From contig NC_090291.1 in NCBI RefSeq assembly GCF_037392515.1, positions 28,010,001 to 28,074,000 of the forward strand: a DNA stretch of 64,000 bases, read 5' to 3'. Numbering within the stretch: the first letter of the stretch is position 1; each line of letters starts with the position of its first letter. Under the pieces are notes generated by a model. The model had not been told where the DNA came from, did not search any database, and was given only the letters and a program-made list of their open reading frames with translations. Shown here piece after piece: positions 12,241 to 24,825 of this stretch. The position numbers were made by a program, and so were the translations under genes. This DNA comes from Haliotis asinina. Lineage: Eukaryota > Mollusca > Gastropoda > Lepetellida > Haliotidae.

Positions 12241-12427
12241 TTAATGAAGATAAATTATAACCATCTTCACGAGTCCAACTTGTAGACATAAATACTGTCA
12301 GTGAAAATACATTAAATTTTAACGTTAACGGTTTAACTTAATCAAATCGATCCGTCATAAAATAAACATCTAAAGTAAATCCGGTGAGCTGCAATGCCTG
12401 TTAAAATGTTTCATTCGCGAAAATGAT

Positions 12428-12570
12428 GGTACACCGGTGGTTAAAGCGTTCGCTCGTCTCGCCGAAGATCCAGGTTCAATTTCCAAATGGGTGCAATGTG
12501 TGAAGCCCGTTTCTGGTGTCCCGCGCCATGATATTGCTGGATTATTGCTAAACTCGGCTTAAAACCAACC
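12428..12570 (+). repeat. tRNA-derived SINE family B copy
   Basis: Head GTACACCGGTGGTTAAAGCG, then CGAAGATCCAGGTTCAATTTCC (B box region), CAATGTGTGAAGCCCGTTTC, and tail TGATATTGCTGGATTATTGC. Confidence 0.82.
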
Positions 12571-12689
12571 TCAGGGAGCCAGTCGGAACACTGGGATTGG
12601 GCATTAATTATGTATATACCTGGCAATGAAATGTGCGGTGATACTGGCATAGTGATTGGGTAAGTAAACTTGTTAAGACCGCATGTACA

Positions 12690-12925
12690 TGCGGCCACTG
12701 AAGACCCAGGCTAGATCTGGTCTTCAGAACCTATGCTTGTGGCAAGGAGTTACTAACGGGATCGGGTGGTCAGATTTCGATGGTGCATGCCATTGTATCA
12801 CTGCTGCGTAAATTGATGCTTGTGATGCTGATCACTGGATTATCTGATCCAGACTCGAGTGATTACAGATTATCGTCATGTAGATAGAATAATGCTAACT
12901 GCAGCGTTTAATAACAAACAGTATA
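12690..12925 (+). repeat. diverged SINE family A copy
   Basis: Contains GAAGACCCAGGCTAGATCTGG, GAACCTATGCTTGT, CTAACGGGATCGGGTGGTCAG and GATCACTGGATTATCTGATC. The 3' end is decayed. Confidence 0.8.
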
Positions 12926-14705
12926 TAAATGCATGGGTTCCGATTTATGCCAAGATAAGTTGTCAAGATTATTCGACAGGTATCCAGATATTACACATGA
13001 TTTTGTGTTAAGGAAGACAGAACATTTTAATGTATATAAAGAAGCATAATATTTATGTGTATTGATAACTGATAAACGGTTTATCAACGTGTTTTATATT
13101 ATTGTGAATAATATTCAGATTGTAACAATACATGCAACCTGTGTTTAAGACAGTATATGTTTTAAAACGTATTATCAAGAGTAACTGTAAATCACGAACA
13201 CAGCATCTGTCCGCCATGGTTGGTTAAAAGTCAGACCGGACCATGCACCATGCACCATGCACAGGCAAACTGTAGCGCAAATGGGGTTGCGCAGCATAGA
13301 GAATATGACAAGTCTTCTTATATGCGAGCGAAAGACAGTTTTCTCTAAGTAGCGCAACTCATTTGCGTTACAGTTTGCCTGTTACAAGTTTCTTGGACTT
13401 CAGTCCTGCCCCACAAAGAAGAGCGTGTGACACAAATTGTCTCACCTCGTGCTGGCAATTGAGTTTTTTAAAAAGTTCCTCTGTTCGTCTAGCAGAAAAT
13501 AGATACCTGGTGGGATAAGTTATGTGACTATGAACCGTCACAGGCAGTTTTGGTTATATTGGGTAATAATGTGCTGCTTGTTTATTGTTATCTCTATGAA
13601 TATTCACCGAACGTATGAATTTAGCGCATTATGAAACACAGTTACAGTGAAGTGTATTTCTCTCAATCAGGTTGGAAATAATCTACCCTTTGTTTTGAAC
13701 AGGCAACATCAAAATATAGCAGCACATAATCAACGTATCCTTCAAGTTGATCAAACCAAAGCGTATTTTGCCATGCTGCTATTGCAGATCTCTTTCTCTA
13801 CAGAAATCGATTTATATGATCTGCAAAAGTGATAATTCTTTCATTGTACACTGCCTTGCACAGTATATCTATTTAGAACTTAAAAACGTGCGTTAATATA
13901 ACATAAAGTCACTATTGTCAAACATTTGTACGTCATTGCTACTGGTGCTCTGGGTATTTTGTAATTGTGTTTCATGACTTGTGATATTGGTAGGTGGACT
14001 TTACTTTTGGGAAAAAAAACAACATTATCTACACGACCGACCTTTAAAAGACCCTTTGGTTTCCCGTGTGGTGTATTACACACTTTTTCCCAGTGTTAAG
14101 TTTCACACCTCACGGTAATCCACCCTTCTGATCAGGAGCAGCTGAAATCGTTGTTTCGTTTATTGAAGTTGTGATCAAGATCGGATCGGTGCCGAAATCG
14201 AAAAAAAAGATGAGTCTCAACTACAACTTGGTTATTTAGTTGTCGTAACGAGAAGGCGTTTAGCTTCTTGGTCAACACAAAGACAAAGGCTTTACAACAT
14301 ACACACACGTGCAGCACTGCATGGGTTCGTGCGTTCGTAAGACAGTAACTTCAGTTTATGACGTCAAAGGTCTGGCAGGCTGGCAGTCATGCATGTCAGA
14401 CGACATCAAGGACTGGAGTTTGTATACAAGACATGTCCTACATAGATAACCATCACTGAAGTTCTGAACAGCGGAATGTTCCCTTTGTAATTAGTGCAAT
14501 TACGGGCCATTGACCAATTACGATAACAAAGTTTTGTACAGATTGTATCATCCGCTAATGATTTATTATAGAATGAAAATCGGGCAGTAGGGCATTGTGA
14601 GGGTATGTCTCGTGTCGAGGAACGGTACAGCCTCAAGGGGAGTTGTTAGGAAACTGTGCTACATCAATACCGTGCCTGTCTGGGATTGCTTTCAGTGTTC
14701 TGCAT
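12926..14705. other. no supported gene
   Basis: Unique AT-rich sequence apart from the dispersed repeat at 13382-13545. No splice-consistent coding segment was recognised. Confidence 0.5.
13382..13545 (-). repeat. dispersed repeat of unknown class (copy 1)
   Basis: Its reverse complement aligns with 42335-42485. Shared blocks include TAGTCACATRACTTATCCCA, CTATTTTCTGCT, GAACAGAGG and GTGGGGCAGGACTGAA. I do not know the family. Confidence 0.7.
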
Positions 14706-14760
14706 ACACACTCACGCACACGCACACGCACACGCACACGCACATGCGCACACACACACA
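14706..14760. repeat. imperfect (CA)n microsatellite
   Basis: CACACG and CACACA units with interruptions. The 119-codon frame crossing it (14597-14956) reads THTHTH and is an artefact. Confidence 0.92.
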
Positions 14761-14947
14761 TCCGTGTGTATTGCTACGAGGTGATACCAGCGATGAAGGA
14801 ACGATACTAATTCGGAGGTTCACGGCACAGGCCTATTCGGGAAGGTACTGGGTGCATCTATCATCTGGTGAGCTGCAGAACCTGTTAAAACGTTACTTTC
14901 GAGTAGATGGTGCACCTATAACCACATCGACAGAAGACTGGGCGATG

Positions 14948-15112
14948 GCAGGGTAGTCTAGTGGTTAAAGCGTTCGCTCGTCACGCCGAAGACCCATGTT
15001 CGACTCCCCAAATGGGTACAAGGTGTGAAGTCCATCTCTGGTATCCCCCGCCGTGATATTGCTGGATTATTGCTACAAGCGGCATAAAACCATACTTACG
15101 TACTCACTCACT
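14948..15112 (+). repeat. tRNA-derived SINE family B copy with ACTC tail
   Basis: A-box-like TAGTCTAGTGG, CGCTCGTCACGCCGAAGACC, B-box-like TGTTCGACTCC, then TGATATTGCTGGATTATTGC and a tail with ACTCACTCACTC. Confidence 0.87.
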
Positions 15113-15249
15113 CATCGTCCACGTTTAACCGACACATTTGAGCAGCGTTGTATCCAACATTAATTATACGTTGATTTCTAGTCATTTTCAACAAGAGTCA
15201 CGACCCTTTTATTCCGATACACACGTTGCATCAAAAAGTGTCTTTACAG

Positions 15250-15385
15250 GTTGTTTAAGGTGGTAGATCAGCCAAGTAGCTTTGGCCTTGCCTCGCCACG
15301 GCGTGAGCCCCCGTGTCGAATCCCCTCAAGGTTGTATTGTGTGAAGCCCATTTCTTCATATCCACGCTCTGCTTTTGCTAAAACC
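15250..15385 (+). repeat. diverged SINE family B copy
   Basis: Contains a B-box-like GTGTCGAATCCCC and TGTGTGAAGCCCATTTCTTC. The head and tail are weak. Confidence 0.5.
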
Positions 15386-16020
15386 AGGTTAGAGTGGTAC
15401 TTACTCGCACCATACAGCTCCGGTGACATTACTAAACACATCCGATATATACACACTCATATGCTGCAAATAACACTCCACTGTTTGTCCAAACTGTATT
15501 CAGACTCCGGCGAATGGTCTGTCATTAAAGAGCTGCACCTCCCCTCTAGTTACACCATTCAGTCCGTACATGGCACCTTTTACCTAACGGCGACTCTAGT
15601 ACCATTGAAATGGTAAACGTCAGTAGCATGCGCCCTATTCATGTTTGTGTGACTTACATATATGTACGCACTGGTGCCCCGTTCCAATCACAAGAACATT
15701 GTATTGGCTACAACGCGATAGCGCTTTCTCTCTTAATGTCTGTACCCATTTTAAGAGCTGATATATCTGGTTTTGAGGGTTGTAACTATCGAACTCCGAA
15801 GTAACACTCAGCGCGTATTTTGAAACAATGTTCCGATCACTGGATATATTTGCTGTGAGGCTGTTCTGGCAAGACGCAGTACCTGGGGTTTCCGAAACAT
15901 CGACCTGTTCAAGTGATCTGTGAAGATGGTGCGCTGTAGTGAAAAGTACCGGCTCCTCTCTTTTCATGGAGACAAAATGTCATATGTGACAAACGAAAGC
16001 TCCCTCCTATAGACAATAGC
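15386..16020. other. no supported gene
   Basis: Unique sequence. The minus-strand 110-codon frame at 15635-15967 has no recognisable family. Confidence 0.5.
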
Positions 16021-16280
16021 CGTGAAGGTCCGGGGTAGAATAGGTCTTTAGAAACCTATGCTTGCCATAAAAGGCGACTATGTTTGTCGTAAAAGGCGAC
16101 TACCGGGATCAGGCTGGCTGACTTGGTTGACATGTGTCACTAGTTCTCACTTGCGTAGATGCTCAATGTTCCTGCTGTTGATCACTGGATTGACTGGTCC
16201 AGACTCGAGTAATTACAGATCGTCGCCATATAGCTGGAATACTGCTGAGTGCGGCTTAAAACTAAACTCACTCACTCACT
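16021..16280 (+). mobile_element. SINE family A, near full length
   Basis: From CGTGAAGGTCCGGGGTAGAA to GCTGGAATACTGCTGAGTGC and an ACTC tail. Confidence 0.9.
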
Positions 16281-16416
16281 ATTCTAATTTAGCTTGTTGA
16301 CGCGATTGGATAGCCTGGTGTTTAAAGCCTATGTCTCCCTGGCGGCGGTGGTCATTGCTCATGACTTCGTTCACAGATCTGCTTCAACCGGTGAATGCGT
16401 GCAGTTTTACGTTTAT

Positions 16417-16612
16417 ACCCGTGAAGATCCGGGTTAGAGTTCAGGACCTCTTCAGTAAATCATGCACAAGCGGCGACTTGCGTGATCGGGTGGTCAGGCT
16501 CGCTGACTTGGTTGACTGCGCATGTCATCGTATCCCATTTGTGTAGAGCGATGCTCGTGGTGTTGATCACTGGGTTGTCTGGTCCAGACTCGGTTATCTA
16601 CAGACCATATAA
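16417..16612 (+). repeat. SINE family A copy, 3' truncated
   Basis: Starts ACCCGTGAAGATCCGGGTTA and stops after CTACAGACCATATAAC, lacking the 3' core and tail. Confidence 0.8.
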
Positions 16613-16886
16613 CTTCGCCTAGATTCTCGAAACGCTCTCAGCGCTAAGCTAGTTGTAAGTAAAGTACATTAACATTAACTTACGACTATTTCAGGAAAAT
16701 TGTTCATGTTGCCGAGAGCGGCCTTAAACAACAATTCAAGCCACCCAACGCCGCTTTATCATTATCACTGCTGGGAATGGGCATCAAACATTGTAAATGT
16801 GTGGAGAATGAAACACGCACTGTCGGTCTGGCGAGTGTCACTTTAACCAGTACACTTGCCTCACCGACCCTACTACCTGGTCGTTG

Positions 16887-17029
16887 ACGGGGTAGCCTAG
16901 TGGTTAAAACGGAGACCCGGGTTCGATTCCCCACGTGGGCACAATGTGCGAAGCCCATTTCTCGTGTCCCCCATCGTAATACTGCTGCAATATTGCTGAA
17001 CGCGGTGTAAAACTTAACTCAGTCGCTCT
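16887..17029 (+). repeat. SINE family B copy with clear A and B boxes
   Basis: A box TAGCCTAGTGG at 16893-16903 and perfect B box GGTTCGATTCC at 16920-16930, spaced closer than usual, so the head has a small deletion. It continues through GCGAAGCCCATTTCTCGTGT to GGTGTAAAACTTAACTCAG. Confidence 0.9.
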
Positions 17030-17250
17030 GACCCGTGAAGGTCCCGGGGTAGAATAGGCCTTCGGCAACCGACTAACGGGATCGGGTGGTCAGGAACACT
17101 GACTTGGTTGACACATGTCATCGGTTCCCAACTGCGCAGATCGATGCTCATGCTGTTGATCAATGGATTGTCTGGTCCAGACTCGCTATTTACAGAGCGC
17201 CGCCATATAGCTGGAATATTGCTGAGTGTGGCGTAAAACTAAACTCACTC
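17030..17250 (+). mobile_element. SINE family A with internal deletion
   Basis: Starts GACCCGTGAAGGTCCCGGGG directly after the family B copy, lacks the CATGCTTGCC and GGCGACTATG blocks, and ends AAACTAAACTCACTC. Confidence 0.88.
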
Positions 17251-17495
17251 TGTCATCGAGCAATCGTTAGATTTGGAATAAGATCAAGTGGGTTGCAACA
17301 CTCCGATTCTATTACCCTCATTAACAAGTACACTGAGAGTATATTTATAGCTGTTTGAAGGTTGATTTACATTATTTCATAGCTACATACACTGTGTTGT
17401 GAGCCTAGCACATACATATAAGATTCCCAATAAGGATGGCCTCAAATTACATAGATAGCGACATAACTAATATAATCATGTTAAAAGACGAGGTC

Positions 17496-17547
<52 letters not shown>

Positions 17548-17551
17548 TAGT
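17496..17551. repeat. (TAG)n trinucleotide microsatellite
   Basis: About 18 TAG units with one interruption. The leucine run encoded on the minus strand is an artefact. Confidence 0.95.
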
Positions 17552-17694
17552 AAACGCAAATTCACACTATTTATGTAAAAAATAGTAGTGATAAAGTAAA
17601 CAGTTGCAATCATTTTCGAGCTTTTCATCGTTTTACACAACAGTGATTTTTTATATATCGAAAACATTTTTTCAGTGTATTCTACGGACTGTAG

Positions 17695-17852
17695 TGTAGC
17701 GTCATGGTTAAAGCGTCCGCTGGTCACGCCGAAGACCCGGGTTCAATTCCCAACATGAGTGCAATGTGCGAAGCCCATTTTTTATTGTTTTCCCTGCCGT
17801 GATGTAGCTGGGATATTGCTAAAGGCGGCGTAAAACTTGGTTCACTGACTCA
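17695..17852 (+). repeat. tRNA-derived SINE family B copy
   Basis: Head TAGTGTAGCGTCATGGTTAAAGC, CGAAGACCCGGGTTCAATTCC (B box GGTTCAATTCC), then GATGTAGCTGGGATATTGCT and GGCGGCGTAAAACTTGG. Confidence 0.88.
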
Positions 17853-18840
17853 CGCCAGTATGTTCTTTACATGCGAGCCATACTGACACCTGCAGCCGAA
17901 GTGAGGAATAACAGGAATAACACGTCAGTAATATGTTATGCAATGGCACACAATGTTGTTCTGTGTGTTACAGCATGGTCCATTCATAGTTAGTACTCAA
18001 CGAGGATACATCATCGTAACATGTTGGAACATTTATCAACAGTTTCACAAAACCGTTCTCGTGTGCGTTATCCGACAGTTTATCCGACAGTTTATCCGAC
18101 AGTTTCGTGTACATTATACACTTTAATAACAAATTGCATTTGGGTTATCATCGATAACATCAACAAACAGATTTATTTGTATCCAGTCATGAATACAAAA
18201 TAATGTCCAGAAAGCTTTTTTACATGCATGGAACAGTGCAGAATCCATCTCATCTTTCCAAAAACATATTTGATTAAGTCAGTTACAAGCTTATGGATTC
18301 CACATGGGACTGCACCAACGCAAACAAAAGTGTATTAATAATCTCCCAGACACACGGTAAAAAGACAGTGTCAATATTTGTTGTACAGTAAGATAATTTT
18401 ATAAATAGCAACAATGTTATAGAGGTGTATTAATGTTTATTGTTCAAACTGAATAACCATAGCACACATATAGTTGTACTCTCTCTTTAGAAAGGTCCGT
18501 GGTCTCGCATCTAAATACATCGCAATAACAACACGCTTTTTCAACAGGTTATCTTAAGGGTCGCGTTTTTAATGAAATTACAATTAATGGATTCAATAGG
18601 CAACAAAAGGCTTTTGAAATTTGTTTATATCCCGTTACACGTGTTTCGTACTTGCACTGCCTGGGGTGAAGATTGACTCATGATTGGATTACTTGTGCCT
18701 GCCTATCCTTTTCATAATGGAGAGGTTCTTTCCAGATCCCACGATCCTGGTTTTATTGATAAGCTGCTAATACAATTTTACGGTTATCTTATTTCAGTTG
18801 TTATCACTTGACACTGAATTCTTTACGGTGCGTTGTAAAT
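17853..18840. other. no supported gene; small 12-bp triplication
   Basis: Unique AT-rich sequence upstream of PSKH1. At 18069-18105 a 12-bp unit (TATCCGACAGTT) occurs three times in tandem. Confidence 0.6.
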
Positions 18841-18870
18841 GATAGTAGATTTAGTTGTTATAACAACTTG

Positions 18871-18892
18871 TGACGTCATTTTGTCACGTGAC
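18871..18892. promoter_or_regulatory. CRE plus palindromic E-box upstream of PSKH1
   Basis: A perfect palindromic CRE, TGACGTCA (18871-18878), is followed five bases later by the perfect palindrome GTCACGTGAC (18883-18892), whose core CACGTG is the E-box bound by USF, MITF/TFE or Myc-type bHLH factors. They lie about 390 bp upstream of the PSKH1 start codon in a position fitting a proximal promoter. Binding and the transcription start are inferred, not shown. Confidence 0.55.
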
Positions 18893-19277
18893 TGCATTGA
18901 CCGTGTCACAATGAAGTACTTGTTTATTCCGATGATTTCTCCGCTGTATTTGTGTTAAACATATATTACATGAAATCCGTGTCTTGTATCATATTAGGCT
19001 TAGACGGGCGTTTACGAGTTGTAAAAGGGCTTGCAAGCGAATCCCAGGCACAGGAAGGAGGACGCCATTTATTTGCTTCCGCTGGACTATTTTCTTCATG
19101 CGTCGTAAACAGGCGCACAGCGGCGTATTCTTTAGAAGAGCGAACTATGGAAGATCCCATGTGGAGCCGAAATTAAGGATACATTCTTCCGTTATTTTCT
19201 CCTAAATGCGGGTGTCTGTTCTCCTCCGATGACACCGAGGGGATGAATTTGGACAAAGTCCTTTGTTTCGACACGCT

Positions 19278-20165
19278 ATGGGGTGCGTGAGTACTAAATT
19301 AGCCCCGGAAACTCCACCGAATGCCCACCTAGTGGAAACGGTACAATATGGGCAGGAGAAAAACAGCCGTAGCGGACACCCACTCGTCAAAAACACCCTA
19401 CAATTACAGCAGTCGCCTAACCCCCGGGCTAACCAGGACGGGGCCCCTCGGGCGAATAAAAAGGTGAAAAAATACAGAGACAAGTTTGACCCCAGGGTAA
19501 CGGCAAAATACGACATTAAAGCCTTGATCGGTCGCGGAAGTTTCAGCCGTGTTGTTCGAGTCGAGCATAGGGTGACCAAACAACCATATGCCATCAAGAT
19601 GATAGACCGAGTACAAGGAAAGGAAGTTTTCGAGTCTGAACTGAATGTTTTGAGACGGGTGAGACACATGTACATAATACAATTAGTGGAGGTGTTTGAA
19701 ACCCCAGAGAAGGTGTACATGGTGATGGAATTAGCCACTGGAGGCGAACTTTTCGATAGGATTATTGCCAAAGGAAGTTTTACGGAGAGAGACGCAACAC
19801 GAGTTTTGAACATGGTTCTCGATGGTGTGAAATATTTACACGGTTTGGGTATCTGCCACCGTGACTTAAAACCAGAAAATTTGCTCTACTATCATCCTGG
19901 TCATGACTCTAAAATTATGATCACAGATTTCGGACTGAGTGCGATGAGAAAAGGTCCAGAAAACTACATGAGGACTACTTGTGGAACTCCCGAGTATATT
20001 GCACCAGAAATTTTGGCCCGAAAGCCCTACACAACTCAGGTTGACATGTGGGCTATGGGTGTGATAACCTATATACTGCTTAGTGGAACCATGCCTTTTG
20101 ATGATGAGAATCGAAGCAGGCTGTACAGACTCATCCTAAAGGCCAAGTTCACCTATGTTGGAGAG
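19278..20165 (+). CDS. PSKH1: PSKH1-type serine/threonine protein kinase, coding exon 1
   Basis: Encodes residues 1-296 of a 422-residue kinase matching the length of vertebrate PSKH1 (about 424). The start ATG at 19278 has G at -3 and +4 and opens MGCVSTK; Gly2 and Cys3 suit N-myristoylation and palmitoylation, known for this family, which places it on Golgi and other membranes. A basic linker (KKVKKYRDK, 61-69) leads into the kinase domain: glycine loop GRGSFSRV (85-92), ATP lysine in YAIK (K107), helix-C Glu near E121, catalytic HRDLKPEN (194-201), DFG (217-219), activation segment TTCGTPEYIAPE (233-244) and DMW (256-258), so all catalytic residues are present. The family phosphorylates Ser/Thr and sits in the CaMK group; physiological substrates are poorly defined. 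The exon ends GGA GAG before a GTAAAC donor at 20166, phase 0. Reading on would hit a stop at 20184. Confidence 0.96.
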
Positions 20166-23100
20166 GTAAACATTACTGTGCCATAACACATGGTGCACAT
20201 GTAGAAGGTGGTAGGGATTTGTTTTCATGTGTTTTTAACTGCAGAAACGTATTTTTTTGTGATTTATGAATACAGTTTGGTACTTTGTCTGGTCCCGATA
20301 ACATTATATAAGCTCAGTCAAGACATTTTATGGTGTTATATATTTGGATTTCATTATGCATGGAATGAAAGGAATATATGTGCAGATACACCTTGTATAT
20401 CGGTATACAGTGGGGTTACAAATAGGATGCTCATTGGTGTGATTTAGAACAATTCTTGCACAGCAGCAACAATCAAGTGTTTTGAGCTGACTGTCAAAGC
20501 TGACAGGTGTTTGTCTTTAACCAACGCCACATGCCGACTCAGCAGCAAACATATATGCATCATGATATACCCCACAATCCAATTAAATTGCAGCTAACAT
20601 GTTTGTAATGACAGATTGTGTAATTGTTTATACCTGTAAAATTGTCAATGAAGATTCTTGGCCTAAATGTATCCAATAGAAGTAGTATGAAAAAGGGAGT
20701 ATTGTCAGTTGTCCAATGAGTACAAGACAATCATAAGGGATGTTCAATGTCCTAAGATATTATCTTACCTTTTGCAGGTGAATTACAAGCTTGATTCAGT
20801 TGTGTTGAAAAGATCAAAGTTGATTGTAGGGCAGAATGGCATAGGTTATTTTGCTTTGTGATATAACAGTAATTCCACACAAGAAATATTAGATAATCTG
20901 ATTGTTTACATTTTCTGTTCTTACTTACATGATTTCACACTAGTATAACTTTCAAAATAGAGTATCTCTTGGCATACAGGTGTCATACAGGTGGTACAGT
21001 TGATATCTTGTATGACAGGCCTTGTGTCGAGATACCAACACTATGGCATAGTTTTGTTCATCATTTGTTTCTGTGAAAACTCTGGAAATTATTAGTATCA
21101 AGGAAGAGACCTCATGATTTGTTGTCACCTGTTGTGAAGGATGGGTCCGATCAGGCATAAAACATCACCATCCCGATTACAGTCTGTAACAATGTTTAAG
21201 CCACCTGTCTGTGGGCTTGGGGAGATGGCTAGTCAACAGGAACCCTGACTATCACCCGGAACACCTTGTAGAAGACAGTATCTGTAACAGGAAGTATTAA
21301 AATATTTATGTAAAACATTCATAACCTGCCGTGAAATGAAAGCAGTCGTTCCTTGTACATCAATATATTTACTATGCCAGCTGTCAAAGTCTTATCCCTC
21401 TAGTACAATTTAACTTATTTTCAATTAGTCTGGGTTGAAAACTAATGTATTCCAAAAGTCTTTCAGCACCAATTTAGAAGTGATGCAGATAAAAGTTGAA
21501 AAATTATTATGAAAACACAACATTTCAGGGTATTTTCTTACTCCTTCATGTGAACAGGAAGCAGATAGCAACATAAGTACATGAGAAACAACAATGATAT
21601 CATGCTTATAAAGTTGTCTACTTCCTAGTTTGTCATCCATAAAGTTTCATGATTTAGTTGTCTACAACATTTAAGAATATGTTGTTGGAAATGTGAACAT
21701 AACTATTGTATCTGTTTAAATAAGTAATCAGTGGCATGTTCATTCTCTGTTCTGTATGATCTTGTGAAGAAAATCTCATTATTTGGAAAGACATTCAATT
21801 GTAATCAAGATACTTGTGGTTCAGATCAAGCCAGACCAGTCAGTTACAGGTCATTAACTTCCTTTGTTAACAATGTGTCTGTTTAACCTCAAGTGGAATA
21901 ATCCAATCTGCTAAACACCCATTAGCAATATGTTGTTATTTATCAGGTGATCTGTGTTGTGATTTGAGCTTGTCATGTTAATCTCTTTAGCTAGCAATCA
22001 TTAGATGAGATAATTACCAAAGACTGGACTAGTGTGATCATGGATCATTTGCTATACAGAATATGAGTCAACAAGATGCTTTTTCTGTTAAACAGTTGGA
22101 ATATCAAAGACTTAACCTTAGGCCATTAGCGCATTATTGTTCAACCTTGAATCTAGCAAGTTAGTTATTACATTTTGAATGAAATTCTTGAAAGGCATTT
22201 AGAAGTTGGAGGAACATAAGTACATGACATGTTTTTATGGACGGCAACTTCTTTTTATTCTTTATGTGACAGTTTAGAGCTAATTATTGTTGAAGGAGTA
22301 AGAATTAATGCTAAAATGTCATATAGAGAATCAAAAATGCTTGTTACCCATAAAAACTTGTCATGTATTTAAAACATGTTGGGTTAAGGGTTCAGCTGAA
22401 CCAGTCTGATTTACAAAGTGTATAGAGTAGTGCTGACACAGTAGTAACAGTGTTCACAGTAAGTTTTGTAAGAATGCGTGCAGAAATAAAATGATAAATA
22501 TGTAGTCCAGATCTTATGCACGTTAAATTTACATTACAATCCTGAATCGTCTCATTTCTTATATATATGTATGTTGCTGTTTTAAGGTATCTTTTGAAAA
22601 CAAGTAGATCAGAATTTATGCGTCCAAAACATGCACGCAAAATATTTTTTGTGTGTTTTTATTACTTTTAGGCGTGAAAAACGCAGGTTTCTGAGTTAAC
22701 ACAAACACTGAGTAAAGAATATTTTGTAGAAGTATTGTTCCTATGGAAAACAATCATAGATCTTTTATCTGAGATATTAAAATAAACAATCTGATATTAT
22801 TGATATGTTGCATCTAATAACAGTGAGACTAAAAACCTTCATGACGTGAAGGGTTTGTGGGTATTTATTGAAACAGTAAGTTCATTGCCAAGTTGATTCT
22901 GTATTCAAAAGATGTTTAAAAATTCTGTATCTGTGGTATGTAAATCTGTATAGATAGGTTGTCCATCTCTACAACCAGCAACCATACTGTTCGGCAAGTT
23001 CTCTTTACAACCTTAATTGGTGAATATATGGTCCATATCCTTCCATGATAACACTTCAGCAGTGTTGAAACTGGAGGAAGTCCTGGGTCCATTGGGGTTA

Positions 23101-23974
23101 TCTCTTATAGTATTTCAATCTAAGGAACCCTTAGAAGTTAATCACTTGACATTTGTGTGATGTATGACCAGGAACCTGAAAGTTTCATACTTATTTTCGT
23201 GAACTGGTTGAGCATCAACTTGCATGACGTAACCTGTTCACAACAAAAGATCTTTGTACTTCAAGTTCAAACAAGAAGTAAATCTAGAATGAGATGATAA
23301 TTTAAGAATGTCTTGAATAAATCATTGGTGGCAGGTGCTTGGTCCATAGCTTCACTTAGCTGGATACAATCTGTGTTATGGTTGTGCTAACAACTTGCTG
23401 ATAAGCTGCAGAAACACATACATATTTATCACTTGTTCAGAATACTGGGGTTCAACAACCTCATAAGTTAGTGGCTGGAATGTAATTGCGTAATCTGTGG
23501 AGTGAAAGTTCAATTTCAAGGTCTTACTTCTTGAGAAGTATGTACTCTGAAGATGGGATGTGATAATTTCTGTATAACAACACAGCCTGTGACAGACTTG
23601 TGGAGTATAATGCTGCGACAATGTTCTACCTAGACATTCCTTGTATGCCACTAGTTGGAAACTGATGACCTAGAATACAGATTCTCAGTAGGTGTGACTG
23701 AAAACAGTGTTTGAAGAGCTGAATAATTGTTACATGTTTAATATCTGTCCATAAATATGCCCATACTCGTTATTGCCACTTGATGTTTTCAAACTGCACG
23801 TGATGAGGTGCTGAAGCACATGGAGTGGAGGGAACACAGTTAGTCTGATGTAGGTTTTGCAGCATGTTCCACTGGTTTGTCAGTCCCAATTCTCTGGTCC
23901 AGGTAGGGGAAATGGGCATGTGAGGATTCATCTTGGTTCAGACCATCAACTTGGGTTTGCCTGCACCAGAGTGA

Positions 23975-24112
23975 GTGAGTATGGTTTTAACAATATTCCA
24001 GCAGTATCACAGTGACAAACACCAGAAATGGGCTTCACACAGTACCCATGTGGGGAATCAAACCTGTGTCTTTAACTGATGAGCAGGTGCTTTAACCATT
24101 AGGTGGGCATGC
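23975..24112 (-). repeat. SINE family B copy
   Basis: On the minus strand: CCTAATGGTTAAAGCACCTG head, GGTTTGATTCC B-box-like, ACTGTGTGAAGCCCATTTC, and tail TGGAATATTGTTAAAACC then ACTCACTC. Confidence 0.82.
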
Positions 24113-24234
24113 TCCAGAAATCACTTAGCACAGGAAGCCTTTCTGGTTCATATCCAGTTTACCCCTCTCGTTAAGGTTAGGTGGGCTAGCCTAGTGTTCA
24201 AAATGTAACAGTGGGTGGATCCACTTAACCCAGA

Positions 24235-24440
24235 TGTAACTGTGGGTGGATCCAGGTAGGTGCAGGTGCAACTGTGGATGGGTCCAGACAGGTGCTGGTG
24301 CCACTGTGGGTAGGTCCAGACAGGTGCTGGTGCAACTGTGGGTGGGTCCAGATAGGTACTGGTGTACTGTGGGTGGGTCCAGCTAGGTGCTGGTGCAACT
24401 GTGGGTGGTTCAGACCAGTGCTGGTGCAACTGTGGGGGGT
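24235..24440. repeat. 31-32-bp minisatellite, about 7 copies
   Basis: ACTGTGGGTGGGTCCAGACA-type units start at 24271, 24303, 24335, 24366, 24398 and 24429. The open frames on both strands (PPTVAPAP repeats) are by-products. Confidence 0.93.
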
Positions 24441-24629
24441 CCATTGTACTGGTGTCTGTTGGTATTTACAAAAAGCTGAGACTTTCATGAAGAAAAGGAA
24501 GTGGTGTGCATTTTTGTGTAAATCTTCCATGATACGGCATAGTTTGAGAGTTTAGAAATTTGTCATTGATTCTTGTGTAGTTATTCCACCGCTGCACTAT
24601 TAACTGATATGGATTGTTGGATGGTTAGC

Positions 24630-24825
24630 TTCTTGTGCCCCATTTAGCAATATTCCAGCTATGTGGCGATGGGTTGAAAAGACCAGACAATCCTGTGATC
24701 AACTGCATCGATCTGCGCAATTGAGATTCGATGACAGAGTCAACTGAGTCAGTGAGGTTGACCACCCAATTGTGTTAATCGCTTCTTATGACAAGCATAG
24801 GTTACTGAAGACCAATTATGTCGAC
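24630..24825 (-). repeat. SINE family A copy, truncated
   Basis: The minus strand contains CCTATGCTTGTCATAAGAAGCGATTAACAC, CAATTGGGTGGTCAACCTCAC and GACAATCCTGTGATCAAC in complement, ending in the 3' core. Confidence 0.78.

Noticed and set aside
16893..16930. A tRNA gene, suggested by A and B boxes
   Set aside because: The spacing is too short for a tRNA and the downstream sequence is the SINE B body, repeated elsewhere.
24148..24555. Proline/threonine-rich frames on both strands
   Set aside because: Translations of the 32-bp minisatellite.
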